Part shown: one piece after another, positions 22,421 through 34,250 of the stretch | Layout of the letters: every line of letters begins with the position of its first letter | Position numbering within the stretch: position 1 is the first letter of the stretch | DNA from: Melanocharis versteri | Taxonomy: Eukaryota; Chordata; Aves; Passeriformes; Melanocharitidae | NCBI GenBank assembly: GCA_013397845.1 | Contig: VZTG01005544.1 | Coordinates: 1,780,320 to 1,844,319, forward strand | DNA: 64,000 nt | Direction of reading: 5' to 3' | Notes under the pieces: model-generated | Databases searched by the model: none | What the model was told of the DNA's origin: nothing | What the model saw: only the letters and a program-made list of their open reading frames with translations | Program-made: the position numbers and the translations under genes

Positions 22421-22720
22421 TAGAAAGGCTCCCTGATTTCAGATAGAGAGGGGAAAATACAGCTGGGGCGTCCGTAATAGCCTGTGCTCCCTTTAAGGCT
22501 TTACCTAATAATGTGGGTTTTATTCCTTTACTGAACAAAGCGAGTGAAAAGAAAGCAAAGAGATAGAGACAGATCAAAGATGACCTTTCCTTTGAATTAT
22601 GATCTCTTTCTTTCTTAAAACCGATTTAACAATAGAAATTATAAGTTTGAAATCCTAACTGATTTCTCCACACAAGAGCCCTTTTCTCTTAAGGTCTCCC
22701 CGCTTTTATGCTCAAGCCTT
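22421..22720. other. candidate conserved noncoding element
   Basis: Repeat-free AT-rich block with a TCF/LEF-like word agatcaaag at 22571-22579, a mirrored ctttgaa close by, and homeodomain-like cores. Offered as a candidate from composition only. Confidence 0.22.
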
Positions 22721-25190
22721 TTTGGGGGCCACCATGAGGTACAATCTAGGACTGGAAAATGCATCTGCAGCATCTGTCAGCTAAAGAAATCTCCGCAGAA
22801 GTCAGACAGTCAGAAGACTTCCTACAGTCCCTGAGTTTATTTTGAATAATTCATACGCTAACACTTTCTGCTGGTAGCAGTCACAGGGAAATCCCAAGCT
22901 GAATTTAACAAACAAAACAAAAGTTTCCACTCACACCTCCTCCCTTCAAATGGCCCGTGGCCAGAGCAGCTCACTGGCAACACCGAGCTTGCTGGGATTT
23001 GGCTGTGCCCCCACCAGCACCACCTTCTGCCCATGTCGTGGAGGAGCCCGAGCTGGTGTGCAAGTGATGCCTCTGCACCACTGTGTCCCAGGGCAAGGGA
23101 AAGTTAACAGGAATATTTGGCCAAAAGAAATATTTACTTCCCTGCAATCACCTGGTGTTTCACACAGGTGTACAAAGTCCCATCACTTCTGCCCCAGCCT
23201 CGGGGGCTGCGGGGTCATGAGCTGGGCTGTCCTTGGCTGGGATCCCGTCGTGCTACATCTGAAGATTGTCTTTCCCTGACTCTCGTGGGCTGTGCTACCA
23301 GGTGATATGACATCAGAGAGGCCTCTGGGTCCTTTTGCTTGATGTGGGAGTGAGCTGAGACTTCTGAGAAAGACAACAAAGGCACTGCTGGCTTTGTCTT
23401 TTGCGAGGAGGATACTTTTATATTTATTTCATACAGATGCACTCAGTCACTCTAGAAACCGGTATTCTTTTTTGGTTATTTTCTACATGATGGGATTGTT
23501 CTGCATGCTGACTGACTGTGGAATGTCTAGACTAGTCTGTAGGTAGAAAGAAAGAAGTTATTTTAAGAATAGACCTCACTCCTTTTGTGGTTTTTTTTCC
23601 TCTTCTGTACAACTAGTTAACCAAGTCTTATTCATCAGTTACTGTTTGATAGAGGGGAAGATGCTAATGGTAGAGGTAGAGGCAACTTTTTAAAATTTTA
23701 ATTAAATTTAAAAGGATATTCTTGTTAACACTGCAAGGACATAAAGGATTAGTACTCTCCATCTTGGAATTGTTAAAATACAGATGAAAATTTATGGGAA
23801 TATGTATGTGTATATAAATAATGGTAAATCTAATAGCTGCTCATTAACTTCCGTGGCTTTATATCAAGCTCAGAAAGAGATCATAAACTAATATGAGATC
23901 TTTTGGAAAAGGATAAGATTAACCTACCAAATTCTTTGCCTGCCAACTTAATGTGTCAAGCTGAAGAAACTAGAAACAAAACAGTGCCCTTCACACTGCA
24001 GTGTCCTTTATTGACTTTTTTTTTTTCTTTTAACTTTTCCACTTCTTTTGACTAAGTTAGAGCCTTACAGCCTTTTTCCCCAACTGGCGTAAAATGATAT
24101 CAGACCCACTGCATGCAATGATATATGCCTCTGCCTTCAGTCAAGAGAAAGTACATCACTATTTTATTGGATGCAGGTCTCAAGAGCTCATGAACTCAAC
24201 AAACACCCCTATAAATTACTGGAAAGCCACACCAAAGTGTAACAACAATAAACTAGAAATGGCCTAAGTGGCTTTACTCAGCCAGACCTTCAAATACTAC
24301 TCTGTAAGAGATTCTCATGCTGCTTCCTTACTCATTGCAGCTATTACTACCTTCTGCACAACCAGATGTATTTGGTCCCATGCAACAAATTGCTCATGCC
24401 TGTCCTGCTTGTGAAACAGCCTAAAAAGGGGTATTTAAAAAATAACAGTGGCTAGAAAACAAATTTTCTGTAATGCATTTTTTCCTTAATTACAGATTTT
24501 TCTAGTATGCTGAGGAAATATGCTAAACAATTTGCTTTTCAATCTGAAATCCCACACAGGAGCTGGGTGAAGGGGTGATGAAGATGAGGTTCAAAGCCCA
24601 TGAGGTAAAGTTTACCTTGCTAATGACTTCACTCCAAAGGCAAACTTGCAGGTCATTACTAACGTCCACCCCTTTTTGGATTTCTTTGGCAGGATTGTCA
24701 GTGTACACGTTAATTTAATGCTGATCCTGCTGTTCGAAGCATTTCTAGTGTGAGCACATGTCCAATAGCCAGTAGAAATTCAACTGAGTGCATTAACTCA
24801 CGTCATACCTTCTCCCAAGCAGCCATTATCTGGTGTTGATTTCCAGTCACTCCAGACTGGAGGCAGATTTAGACCAACTATCCCAACCGGAAAACTATTC
24901 ATCAGGGAGTATGATAGTGGCCACATTGCCAAAACTGCACTTTTGGGGGTTTCCAGTGTGCTCACTTCATGCACTAAACTGAAAGTTGGAGCCTTCTCCA
25001 TCTCATCCCTGACACGGTTTTGAGCAGCAAGAATGTTGCCACTGAATTATCTGGAAACCATCCCTCTCAAATGGCTTCTCACACCTGGCTTCCCCTGAAA
25101 GCTTTGATACTTATTGCTTAGAAATATTGGGTTTCTAAAGCTAATTGTTGCTGATGCTTATATCTGCCTAGTCTCTGGGAAGGAATTTAT
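22721..25190. other. noncoding segment, 2.5 kb
   Basis: No gene recognised. An A/T near-palindrome lies at 23686-23714 around taattaaattta. Several AT-rich stretches and one poly-T run near 24018-24027. Frames up to 109 codons (22950-23279) lack motifs. Confidence 0.45.
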
Positions 25191-25194
25191 AGCT

Positions 25195-25640
25195 TGTTTG
25201 GTTTGGACTTCCATGTCTTCCTGTATTAGATTATTCTACAGTCTTTCCACTGAGAAGTTATTTTGATGTTTATCTTCTCTCTCTTAATTTCAACCCATTA
25301 TCCTAGTTATTTCCCCCTGGGGTAATTTTGTTCCTCCCTGGGTGTTTGTGCTGTTCAGACGTTTGCAATGGGCTCTCTCTCCCCCTCAGATGTTGCTTAG
25401 CCCTGCTGTGCATATTGACGGCTGTTCTTGTAAAACTTTCCTTGTAAATCAACCCCTCCAGCTCTCTAATCATTTTTGCTGCACTTCTCTGAACTCCCTC
25501 CAGTTTGTCTTCATCTCGCTGGTAATAACTTTGCCTATGTGTCATTTGGCATTTTCTCCTTATCACATTCCAGCAGAGCATCAAACCTTTTGCCCTGTTG
25601 CTGCGTGCTGTTGTCAGGTAGACTGGACTTGAATGATTGA
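25195..25640 (-). mobile_element. very old CR1/L3-like LINE fragment, minus strand
   Basis: The plus strand reads as the complement of a deeply diverged CR1-like 3' half. The landmarks are aatttcaacccattatccta, then tccctgggtgtttgtgctgt, then cagctctctaatcatttttg, then ctgaactccctccagtttgt. These are in the order seen in old amniote CR1/L3 copies (antisense of the 'cagaagagccacaaaaatgatt' region). Reading frames are destroyed. Boundaries are approximate. Confidence 0.6.
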
Positions 25641-26426
25641 CGTAATCCCTTAATTTGCCAGAGGGGCAGTTTTAGATTTTTGTAAACCAGTAAATTGGTG
25701 ATTTGAGCCAAATATGATGCTGGGGAGGGGGGGTTATTCACTCATCTTGTCTAAACAAAACTGGAGCTGATTTTGTGGATTTAAATCCAGGGAGCTCCTG
25801 GGTGTTTTTCCCTGCCGTTTCTGATGTTGGAATAAAACATCAGTGCTAATTTGATGGCTTTCCAAGCAGAATTCAAAATTCAGAGGAACAAATCCTCCTT
25901 GTTGCTGGGTCTGGGAAGCTTTGTTTTTGTCACTGATGGTAGAAGGTGGGAGCGACACAGTTCCAGGCAAGAAGAAGCAATCCCAGCACAATCCCAGGTC
26001 TCCAGTCCCGTTCCCAGCCATTCCCTGAGGTACAGTCCAAGACGGAATGAATTGTCCTTCCTGGCAGACATGCCCTCACTCGTTCTCTGTCTTAGAGTAA
26101 CAGGCTTCTGTTGGCTTCAGCCTCCTGCCCTCATCTGAGGTTTACATTCTTCCATGACTCTGATTTTTCCAAGGCTGCCTTACTTTATTCACAGAAAACC
26201 ATTCCACTCCTGGGCAGATCTTGGCCCATGGGGTCGGGGAGCTGGAGGGGTTTACCTCCTAAAACCTCATGTTGTATCATGGAGTACATTTTAATGTGCA
26301 CAGCTGATTCAGATGCCGTATATCTTGAATATCCCTTCCATGTTGAGAGCTTGCAGTCTCCTTACTGTGGTTTTAAAAAGACTGAATTCTCTGAGTAAAG
26401 GGCTCCTATGACAAAAGATTGCCTAC
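25641..26426. other. noncoding segment
   Basis: No repeat or gene recognised. Opposing frames near 25734-26138 look like chance. Confidence 0.45.
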
Positions 26427-26571
26427 CTTTCCCATGATTACATTCCCAAAGGTGAATGCCAATGTGTCAACAGAAGGAAATATTTCTCCTGCTTTCTTCA
26501 ATAATTTATTGGCATTCACAGCTTTCCCCTTCATGATGACTGCTCCTGCAGCTCTAAGAATATCAGCTCCA
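26427..26571 (-). CDS. possible coding exon or exon relic, unidentified (low confidence)
   Basis: On the minus strand, 48 codons are open in one frame and bounded by splice-like signals. An acceptor (tttcaatctctcag) ends at 26572. A donor follows the last base (gggaaag then gtaggc, GT at 26426-26425). The exon would begin with the third base of a codon and end on a codon boundary, 145 bp, a common exon size. The peptide starts GADILRAAGAVIMKGK and ends LAFTFGNVIMGK; it is rich in A, G, K, V and I with no low-complexity bias, which looks more protein-like than other frames here. I do not recognise the protein, and no partner exon is apparent nearby. It could be chance, an orphan exon of a large gene spanning the window, or a pseudogene relic. 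The frame continues upstream to a stop near 26615 and downstream to a stop at about 26403. Confidence 0.18.
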
Positions 26572-27128
26572 CTGAGAGATTGAAATTTACTTGTCACAGC
26601 TCTCCCAGGCAGTTATGAATGGTGTGGTGCAGGCAGGCTCCTGATTAAAAAAATTAGAGAGGATGGGGAGCAAGAATACAGCCACCCCACCCCAAGAAAC
26701 TCTAAAGGCCACCCTAAATGCTGATGAGCCATTTTACAGATAGACAAATTTATCTAAAAAAAAAAAAAAAGTGCTCAGAATCCATTCTTGTAGCCAACTG
26801 CCTTCCAGCACAGAGATGGAGGTATGGACTCATCATCTCCATGACATCTGGCTGGGATGAATGGCTCATTTTGTGCCCCAACCCATTCATCTGCTGGCTT
26901 TTGAATGAAGAAATGTCCCAGTAGGGCTGAGTTTGCCAGAGTCAGTGACTCCCAGTGGGTTGCGCTCAGTTTTGTGACCCAGATCCCAAATTAGCAACCA
27001 TGAAAGAGAAAGTGAACCGTTTATTCAAATTCATAATTAATTACCAGAAGATGCTTGGATGCAGTCTTGGAAATGGTCTCATAAGTGCCTGCTTCGAGTA
27101 AATAACCAGCACTTTAAATTACTTTTTC
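26572..27128. other. noncoding segment
   Basis: No gene recognised. A poly-A run lies at about 26757-26770. Confidence 0.45.
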
Positions 27129-27182
27129 CTTTTTTTTTTTTTTTTTTTTTATATTCCCCACCCCCCTTGGGCCTTGGGTTGN
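27129..27182. repeat. poly-T run with nearby single N
   Basis: About 20 T bases at 27131-27150, then C/G-rich sequence and an N at 27182. The N follows a ccccaccccccttgggcctt stretch prone to sequencing error. Confidence 0.85.
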
Positions 27183-30002
27183 CCCATCGCATCATGGACC
27201 TTGGGTTCAGAAGCCTCACACTAATTCCGTCTCTGCGCCAGGAACACGTCCTGCCTTCTATGGGCACAGCCTGCCACTGTTAGCTGGTGATCTCACAGCT
27301 GGACAGACAGAAGCAAGAGTGCAGGAGCCCAGACCAGCTCGTGTCCACCCTCACTGATCAGCCCAGAGCTGCAATGCAGGAGATGCAGCAAGCTACGGCA
27401 GGTCGTAGCCAGCACTCACTGCACACAAATGTTCCTGTGGCACATCAGAAATTAAATCGATCAGCTCCGAGTTAACATCACAGCAGCTCAATTGTGTTTA
27501 TCAGTTTGGCTTGTGTAATTTTGTCTATACATGTTCTCCCAAGAAAAAGATTATTTTTTTAGTTAAGAAAGCATTTGCAGAACTTTTTGTTATACTGAAA
27601 GATTGTATTTTGAGGGTAATTTCAGGGGAGAAAGGAGGTTATTTGTTCTATTTTTTTTACTTTATGGGTTTGTTTTTTTTTTTTGCTGTCTTGTTTTATG
27701 AAGGCAAGAAGAAAATAGTTTCTTAAAGACGTCTCCACTTAGTTTAAGCAGATGTAATCTGGAATTGATTTAAACATACTTATTTAGCTATACACCAAGT
27801 TCCTGAAAATTCAATTACAAATAGTTTTGGAAAATCTTTTTTTGATTAAATAGAAAATAATATTGGTTTAATATTTTCTTTCATAAAAGAAAATATTTCC
27901 CTCTTGTCACTAGCTGGCCATCCTTAGCACTTTCATATCTCCTCCTCCTTCTGTCTCCTCCGTGCTTCCCACTCTCCTCATCACCCACTTCAGTTCCAGG
28001 CTCCACCTGTCAAAGTGCTGAAAACTTTAAATTAGCATTAGAAGGAAAACAGATGTCCTTCTTGCAAGTCTGCAACGATTCTTTTTCTGCTTTGAATTGA
28101 GTCTAGCCACTCTGAAAATAAAATATTTTTCCAGAGAACCATAATTTAAAAATAAGGCAAAACAAAATTTTTGATCATTAAAAATGCTTCTGACAATAAA
28201 TAGAAATTGTTACAATTTGTTTTAAAAACATTTTCATGCTTTAAAATGCTGTTATACAATAAGGATGAGTGTCCTTGTGAGAAGTTACTTTGAAGTAATA
28301 AAAAATGCCTCCTGCTCTGAAAATTTGAGACTAGATTGCCTGCACTTTATTGGAAGGATGGATTCCATTTTTAACTGTTCCTCCAACATATCATTTTACT
28401 GAATTCAAAATTTCTGACAAGAATTCAGCATTTTGGTCTGATCAGCTCTACATACATTTAAGGCTGAAATACTTTCCTTAGAGAGTTTTCTGACCAAGGA
28501 TACCCTGGGGAATGAGGGACCTGCAGTGCACAGCTCACCCTAAATGGTACGGGGAAGGTTGAGCAGGGACAGCTTGTCCTTCTTTGTAGACAGCTGCCAC
28601 AACACCGTTGCCACGGCCAGTGACTGCTTGTATAGGGCATTTCAGTATTCATGGATCCTTGATGCCAGATTCCCGTTTTCTGTGTCTCAGAGCAGCCAGA
28701 CACAGATGGGACCTATCGCAGCCCCTTCTGCAGAGCTGTAAGGAGGGAGACCCAAAAACAAGACCCACCTGGTCCTTTGGAAGTGCTGAGCTCCTTTGGA
28801 GGACTGTGCACACTCCAGAAGACCCGACCACACCTTGATTTTTGACAGCAAAGAGATTTCCCAGGATATTTCTTGCCTGGGAAGCCACTTCACAGCCCAG
28901 ACAGAGACCGGGAGCTCTTTCTCAGCACTGCTTGGTCCCAGGATATAAATCCTTATGCTTGGAGACTTTAGCTAGCCTCTAATTAATGAAGCTGGGGAAG
29001 AAACTTCCCTGTAGGCCCGTTATTCCATATCTGACTTCTGCAGGGTTTCTTGTGCTTGCCTCTAAAACAACTACCGGGGCGACTCCAGGGGAAATTCCAG
29101 GCAGTGGCTCAGACCCCTTATCTCTTGAAGCTCTGGTTCCCACAGTCCTGACCAGAGTCTGGAAACCCCAATAATTTGCATTATAATGTCCACTTCCCAC
29201 CTGCTCCAGAGAAAAAAAAATCATCAGCTACTTTTCTTTTCTTTGTCTGTCTTTTCTCCTCATCTTTTTCTCTTTTTCATGAAAAAAAAAAAAAAAAAAA
29301 TGAAAAGAAAAGCCAGGCACATTAAATTGGACACGCTCAAGTAAAACAGTTTGTAATGATATGTCGGACTTCCCGTAGCAAGAGTAGGTAATTTGGCTCC
29401 ATTTTGTATTTAGATTTTGAATTTTCCTCTGTCACAGAAAGGATTTTTCATCAGAGACTTTGGATGCACAATAGCTGCGGGCATTTAATCTGCAGAGGCG
29501 CTCCTGAGGATACACACTGCAGCATCTACTGTCTTTGGTTTGCATCCAGAGAGAGAAGACAGAGGTGAATTTGGAAGGGATCCAAAGAAAGAAAAGAAAA
29601 GAAAGTGGTGTTCCTAATTTCACACATTTCTGTAGCTGGAGTGTGTCTTGCAGGCAGCAGAATGCCATTAATGTCTCCATGGCCTAGGGAGGTCCCTTGG
29701 CATTTAACCTCAGCTATTCCACTTACTCCATAAACACAGGACTTAAATTTCCAAAATGTCTGTTTATAAATGAATTCTTCAAAGAGGTACAGGGTAAGAA
29801 AATGTTTAAAAAAAATATGTAACATCCACCTCCATCTGTTTTATTATCTGGATACAGAGAAACATCTTATAGCACTTGAACCCCCTATTTCCATGGTACA
29901 AAAATGAGAACGAACCTCTCATCTCCTGTCTTCTCTTCTTAGAAACCTGCAACTGAAGAGACAGTCTTCAACAGCAAAGCAAACATTTCCATTAATCAAT
30001 CA
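27183..30002. other. noncoding segment, 2.8 kb
   Basis: AT-rich part 27500-28450 (T runs near 27645 and 27671; tttaa-rich 27840-28260) then more mixed sequence. A poly-A run is at about 29282-29300. No gene or transposon recognised; paired opposing frames at 28458-28893 and 29432-29825 lack motifs. Confidence 0.45.
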
Positions 30003-30536
30003 TCACAGAATCCCAGAAGGGTTTAGATTGGAAGGGGCCTAAAAGATCATATATAATTTCAACCCCCTGCCATTGGCAGGGACACCTTCCCCTAGACCAG
30101 TTTTCCCAGAGCCCCATCCAACCTGGCCTTGAATACTTCTGGGGATGGGGCAGCCACAGCTTCTCTGTGTAACCTGTGCCAGGGCCTCACCACCACAACA
30201 GTCAAGAATTTCTTCCTGATCTCTAATCTAAACCTACTTACTTTTGGTTTGAAGTCAATCCTCCTTGTACTGTCTCTCCGTGCCCTTGTCCAAAGTCCCT
30301 CTCCAGGTCTCTTGAAACCACTTTAGGCACTGGTTCTCCCTGGAGGCTTCTCTTCTCCAGACTGAACAACCCCTGCTCTCTCAGCCTTTCTGTATGGCAG
30401 AGGTGCTCCAGCCCTTGGTGGATCTTCATGGCCTTCTCTGGACTCACCCAACAGGTCCATGTCCTTCCTGTGCTGAGCACCCCAGAAGAGGATGCAGCAC
30501 TCCAGGTGAGACCTTATGAGAGTGAAATATAAGAGC
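30003..30536 (-). mobile_element. CR1 LINE fragment, minus strand, about 530 bp
   Basis: It starts with the reverse of the CR1 3' end (catcacagaatcccagaagg) and continues with ccccatccaacctggccttg, ctaatctaaacctac and gaggatgcagcactccaggt, all standard antisense CR1 blocks. This is one of the two longest CR1 tails in the window. The ORF2 part is interrupted by stops. It is truncated at its 5' side near 30536. Confidence 0.95.
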
Positions 30537-30754
30537 AAACTGACTCAAGATGACAGAAATTGGAAGAGCTTCAATTCCAGGCTGTTTCGTGAATGGTGCA
30601 AGGGAAATTTAAGAGACACAATCTCCAGTATTCCCTTAAGCTTTAGATTGATTTTACAGAGTTTATCAGAAGTTTTCTGGTGTGTGGAGAGCAGTCTGAC
30701 AATGGAGATGTTATTCTCAACCCATTTTTGCAGATGAGAGACTTAAGTCAGCCA
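30537..30754. other. spacer between opposite CR1 copies
   Basis: About 220 bp of unrecognised sequence between a minus CR1 and a plus CR1. No gene. Confidence 0.5.
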
Positions 30755-30996
30755 GATATGGTTGGACTTGATGATTCCCCACTCTTGGAAGTTTTCAGGG
30801 CCAGGATGGATGGGACTTGGAACAACCTGGTCAAGTGGAAGGTGTCCCTGCCCATGGCAGGGGAATTAGGACTAGATGATTGACAAGGTCCCTTCCAACC
30901 CAAACCATTTCGTGAGTCTGTGATTCCATGATATATGGTTGGACTCGATGATCTTAGAGGCCTTTTCCAACTCTAAAAAGACCTATGATTCTAAAA
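30755..30996 (+). mobile_element. two plus-strand CR1 tails, apparently nested
   Basis: The inner tail (about 30777-30931) has gttttcagggccaggatgga, gaacaacctggtcaagtgga and aaggtcccttccaacccaaa, then an octamer end (gtgagtctgtgattcca). The outer tail of a different CR1 subfamily (ggttggactcgatgatctta, ending acctatgattctaaa) follows at 30933-30996. The first 20 bases of the outer tail also occur just before the inner one (30756-30775) with one mismatch. This is the signature of an insertion into the outer copy with a target-site duplication. Confidence 0.85.
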
Positions 30997-32570
30997 CAGC
31001 ATTATCCAACTCATGCAGCCTTTGGCTCCCAACTAGCCTTTCCTCCAGGCATTATTCCTCTTGCAGCAGAGGTTGCATTTCTGAACCCTGGCACTGCAGT
31101 GCAAACCAGCCTTGAGAGGGATTAATCTGAGATTCTGAGATGTGAGCTAGAGAGGCTGAAGTGAGGCTGCACATCCTCTTGTGGTTCTGGGCATCAAGGA
31201 CAGACAGTCTGTAGCTGAAAGGAGGGTGAAAGGGCTTAAATCACTGCACTGCACGTGTCAAGAGCGCCTCTGTCAAAGCAAGCAAGCAGTTTAAGCAGCT
31301 TGCCAAGGCCACAGAGAAAAGCTGTGTCAACAATGAACACAAACCAGACCCCAGCCCAGAGCTGCACCCACAGAGCTCCACCTGTGGAGGCAAACCCAAG
31401 CCCTGGACTGCTGGTGTGAGCACGGCTTCACTGCTCCTGGTGGTACAAACCGTGCAAGGCAAAGGTGACGATATGATTTGTGCAGGGTCTTACAGAGAAG
31501 AGCACACTGATTCCAGAGTTTCTGCTTCAAAATATTTCCCTGTTCCTCTTTAAGCCTTGTAATGAGCCTGTCTTTGCTTCTGTCTTTTGTTACTGCTCAC
31601 TTTTCTCTTCAAACTTATTTCTCTTCAACAGTGGTGGCCCCAAAATTACTGCTAATTTCCTGCAAGGAATTTGTTCTTTGAAACATACTGTATGGCACTT
31701 CTTATTTTCCTCTTTTTTCTACATTTTTTCCCCCTTCAATCTGAGACTGGCACTGAGTCTGTTGAGAACATGTAAGTGGAGTTGCTTTTGAATGCTGCAA
31801 GGTAAATGCTGAAAATGACAGCTTAAATGGAATCATTAAAGCAGATGTAAGTATTATCTGAATGCTTCTGAAGTCTTCTATGCACAGCAATAGTGTCTTT
31901 ATTTTCTCTCCTGATGCATGCACCTTTTTAAAGACAGCTGACAACCTATTATTTTTTCCCTTCTCCCCATTTTTGAGCCTGAACTTATGGACTACATTCA
32001 TATCTTAAAGCTGTAACCTGTTTGCTAGGAAATGTCTGAAAATCTGACCAAAATAAAGGCATGGTGCAAGGGTGGCTGTGATAGTTTTTTAGGCAGCTGA
32101 GCAGGAAATGCATATCAAAATGTTAACCACTGGCTTATGGGAAATAAAGCAATGTGCTCCTCATAATGATTAGGCAAAGCACACAGATTTGGTGGCTGCC
32201 ATGGACTCCCCCAGTTGGAAAATTTGATTCCCAGTTAAGGTGGGATTCATCCCACTTTGCTACCCACTGTGGGATAGGGCACTGCTACTTTAGATCTGCC
32301 TATAAGCAAAGTAGAGAGAGTCCTTTCCATAAACAGGTTCACATTCCTTTTCTCCAGGGTGGGATGAGTCTTCAGAAGGCCCTTCTGGCCCCGAAGGAAG
32401 GGAGAAGAAACTTTCAGAGGAAGCTCATACGACCATCCAGCACTAGATGCCCTCAAACAGTGAAGTCCAGGCGACATCAATCACACAGGCTGATTTTTGG
32501 GCTGCTGCAAGCCCAGGAGCTGGCACCCCTGCCAGCTGAGCTAATCTTCTCTGAGCATTGCACTGCCCAC
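30997..32570. other. noncoding segment
   Basis: No gene or repeat recognised. The 177-codon frame at 32154-32687 starts at GTG, has no motif, and is treated as chance. Confidence 0.45.
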
Positions 32571-32587
32571 TGGCACTGCAGCTCTGC

Positions 32588-32642
32588 TGAAGAACGGCTG
32601 CCCGGCGTGTTCTGCGGCGCTCAGCTGCTCCGCGCTGGAGCA
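32588..32642. other. small CpG cluster
   Basis: About seven to eight CpG pairs in 55 bases (aacggctgcccggcg, ctgcggcgctcag, tccgcgctgg). Far below CpG-island length, but it stands out in a CpG-poor window. Origin unknown. Confidence 0.5.
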
Positions 32643-34036
32643 GCACCAAGTCACACGCTCAGGAAGCTCGGGCAAGATAATAGATAGACTATTTGGCTTT
32701 GGAGGTGCTGTGATCTCCCCTTGAGTCTGAGCCCGTGCCTGTACATCGGCCAGATGGAGCTCCTCCGATGAGCTCTTAGTCCATCCCTCTGCTCACAGTT
32801 GTGAGGCACAGCAGAAAGCTGGAGGAGCAGGATAACTCCTTTTCCCAGTGGTGCAGATCCCCCCCAGGGAGACACACAGTTTCCTGTCTGCATCTGGAAG
32901 AGGTAAATGCAATTTCATGGTGTTTAATCTAAACAGTGCAATTGAACACCAGTCTGGAAAGCCCATCAGAGTGTTAGTACAGCATCAAGCCTCAGCTCTG
33001 ATGCCATTTAAAACATTAGCCCTGTCTGACATGTGCTAACCTCAAATCAGGGGACACGTGGCACGAGTATGTGGAATGAAGCATGTGCAGGTATCTGTTT
33101 AATGGCATCCACTATGAAAGACTGGGACAACAAACAGAAGTAACAAATGAAACATCCAGATGCACAAACTCAATGGAAAGGTGGATAACAACATCAGTAC
33201 CAGTAACCCTGGCTCTCTGATTTCTAAGTGATGGATCACTGAAAACCCCACTCAAGACACTCAGAATGGCCAGCCACGACTTTTTAACTGGTAAGAAGAG
33301 AGAAAAAAGATTACCATGGGTCTCACGGTGCAAAGCAAACAAACTGTGGGATATTTGGCTTGTGGGACTTCTGGGACTGTGCCATATTTGCTTTGTAATG
33401 TTTGAAGGTGCCTTAGAGCTCTCTGGGTAACTCGTGGATTGGTCCTGACCCTCAGCTTTGGGATAAAAAATCCTTTTTTCCATCTATTTCTGAGAAGCCC
33501 TGAGCAAGTTCTTTGTAGTGGTCAGACAGATATTTCGTAATTGCTGTTCTTTTTTGGGACTTACTAGACTCCAGCTCAGCTCCCTGGCTTTCCAGAAAGC
33601 CTTTGCTGTTACTGCACAAGTCGGGTGAGATATGTCTTTAGGTGTTTTGTTGATGGGTGCTAGGTCATGAAACTACAGTGCCAAGAGACCTAATTTTTTG
33701 ACATTCAGACAGCCTGAAACCTGAGATTACAGCAACTTTAAAGTTTCATTTACGTCATGCTTGGAAAGGATTTTGTTTGCTTGCTTGCTTCTTGTTTTCC
33801 AACAAAGCAAAAAACAAGGGGGAGCTTCAAAAGAAAGCTGAAATTCTGTCAATTATGAATTATGTGGAGATACATGCAAACATATGTTTGACACTTTTGA
33901 TGCACTGTATAAACACTGGATCTTCACCTAAGGAACTGGTCTGGCTGAGAGGTTACATCTATGTTTACTGGAACCAGCAGGTCCTAGGAGCAGACCTGCC
34001 TTGATTGTGGCCCTGCACGTTTATATTGTCCTTGCA
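32643..34036. other. noncoding segment
   Basis: No gene recognised. (TGCT)-like short run ttgcttgcttgcttctt near 33777. The 123-codon minus frame at 33112-33483 has no motif. Confidence 0.45.
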
Positions 34037-34070
34037 GAGTCAGATACCAGTATATATAGATATCTGACTC
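34037..34070. repeat. perfect 10-bp inverted repeat (hairpin), 14-base loop
   Basis: gagtcagata (34037-34046) and tatctgactc (34061-34070) are exact reverse complements around a loop ccagtatatataga. The stem is too short for a typical miRNA precursor; a cruciform or simple chance palindrome is possible. Confidence 0.9.
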
Positions 34071-34119
34071 ATAACCTATCCTGAGCCTCACTGAAGGCGT
34101 TGGTTTAGGACCTGGGTGG

Positions 34120-34250
34120 CCTTGGTTTTATTATTAGTGCTTCCACTGGCCTGCTGCTTAGCAGTAGGTAAATGAGGTCATCACTTTGTGACTCCATTCC
34201 CTTTTGCAAAATGTAGATGAAAACTCTTTTAATCCTGCTGATGAAAGGTG
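34120..34250 (+). mobile_element. possible MIR-like SINE fragment, sense
   Basis: ccactggcctgctgcttagc, then atcactttgtgactccattc, then gcaaaatgtagatg resemble the right-hand half of a sense MIR-type element ('ccactgacctgctgtgtgac ... tctgtaaaatgggg'). Heavily diverged. Confidence 0.35.

Noticed and set aside
32154..32687. 177-codon plus frame
   Set aside because: GTG start, no domain, overlaps two minus frames; looks like chance.
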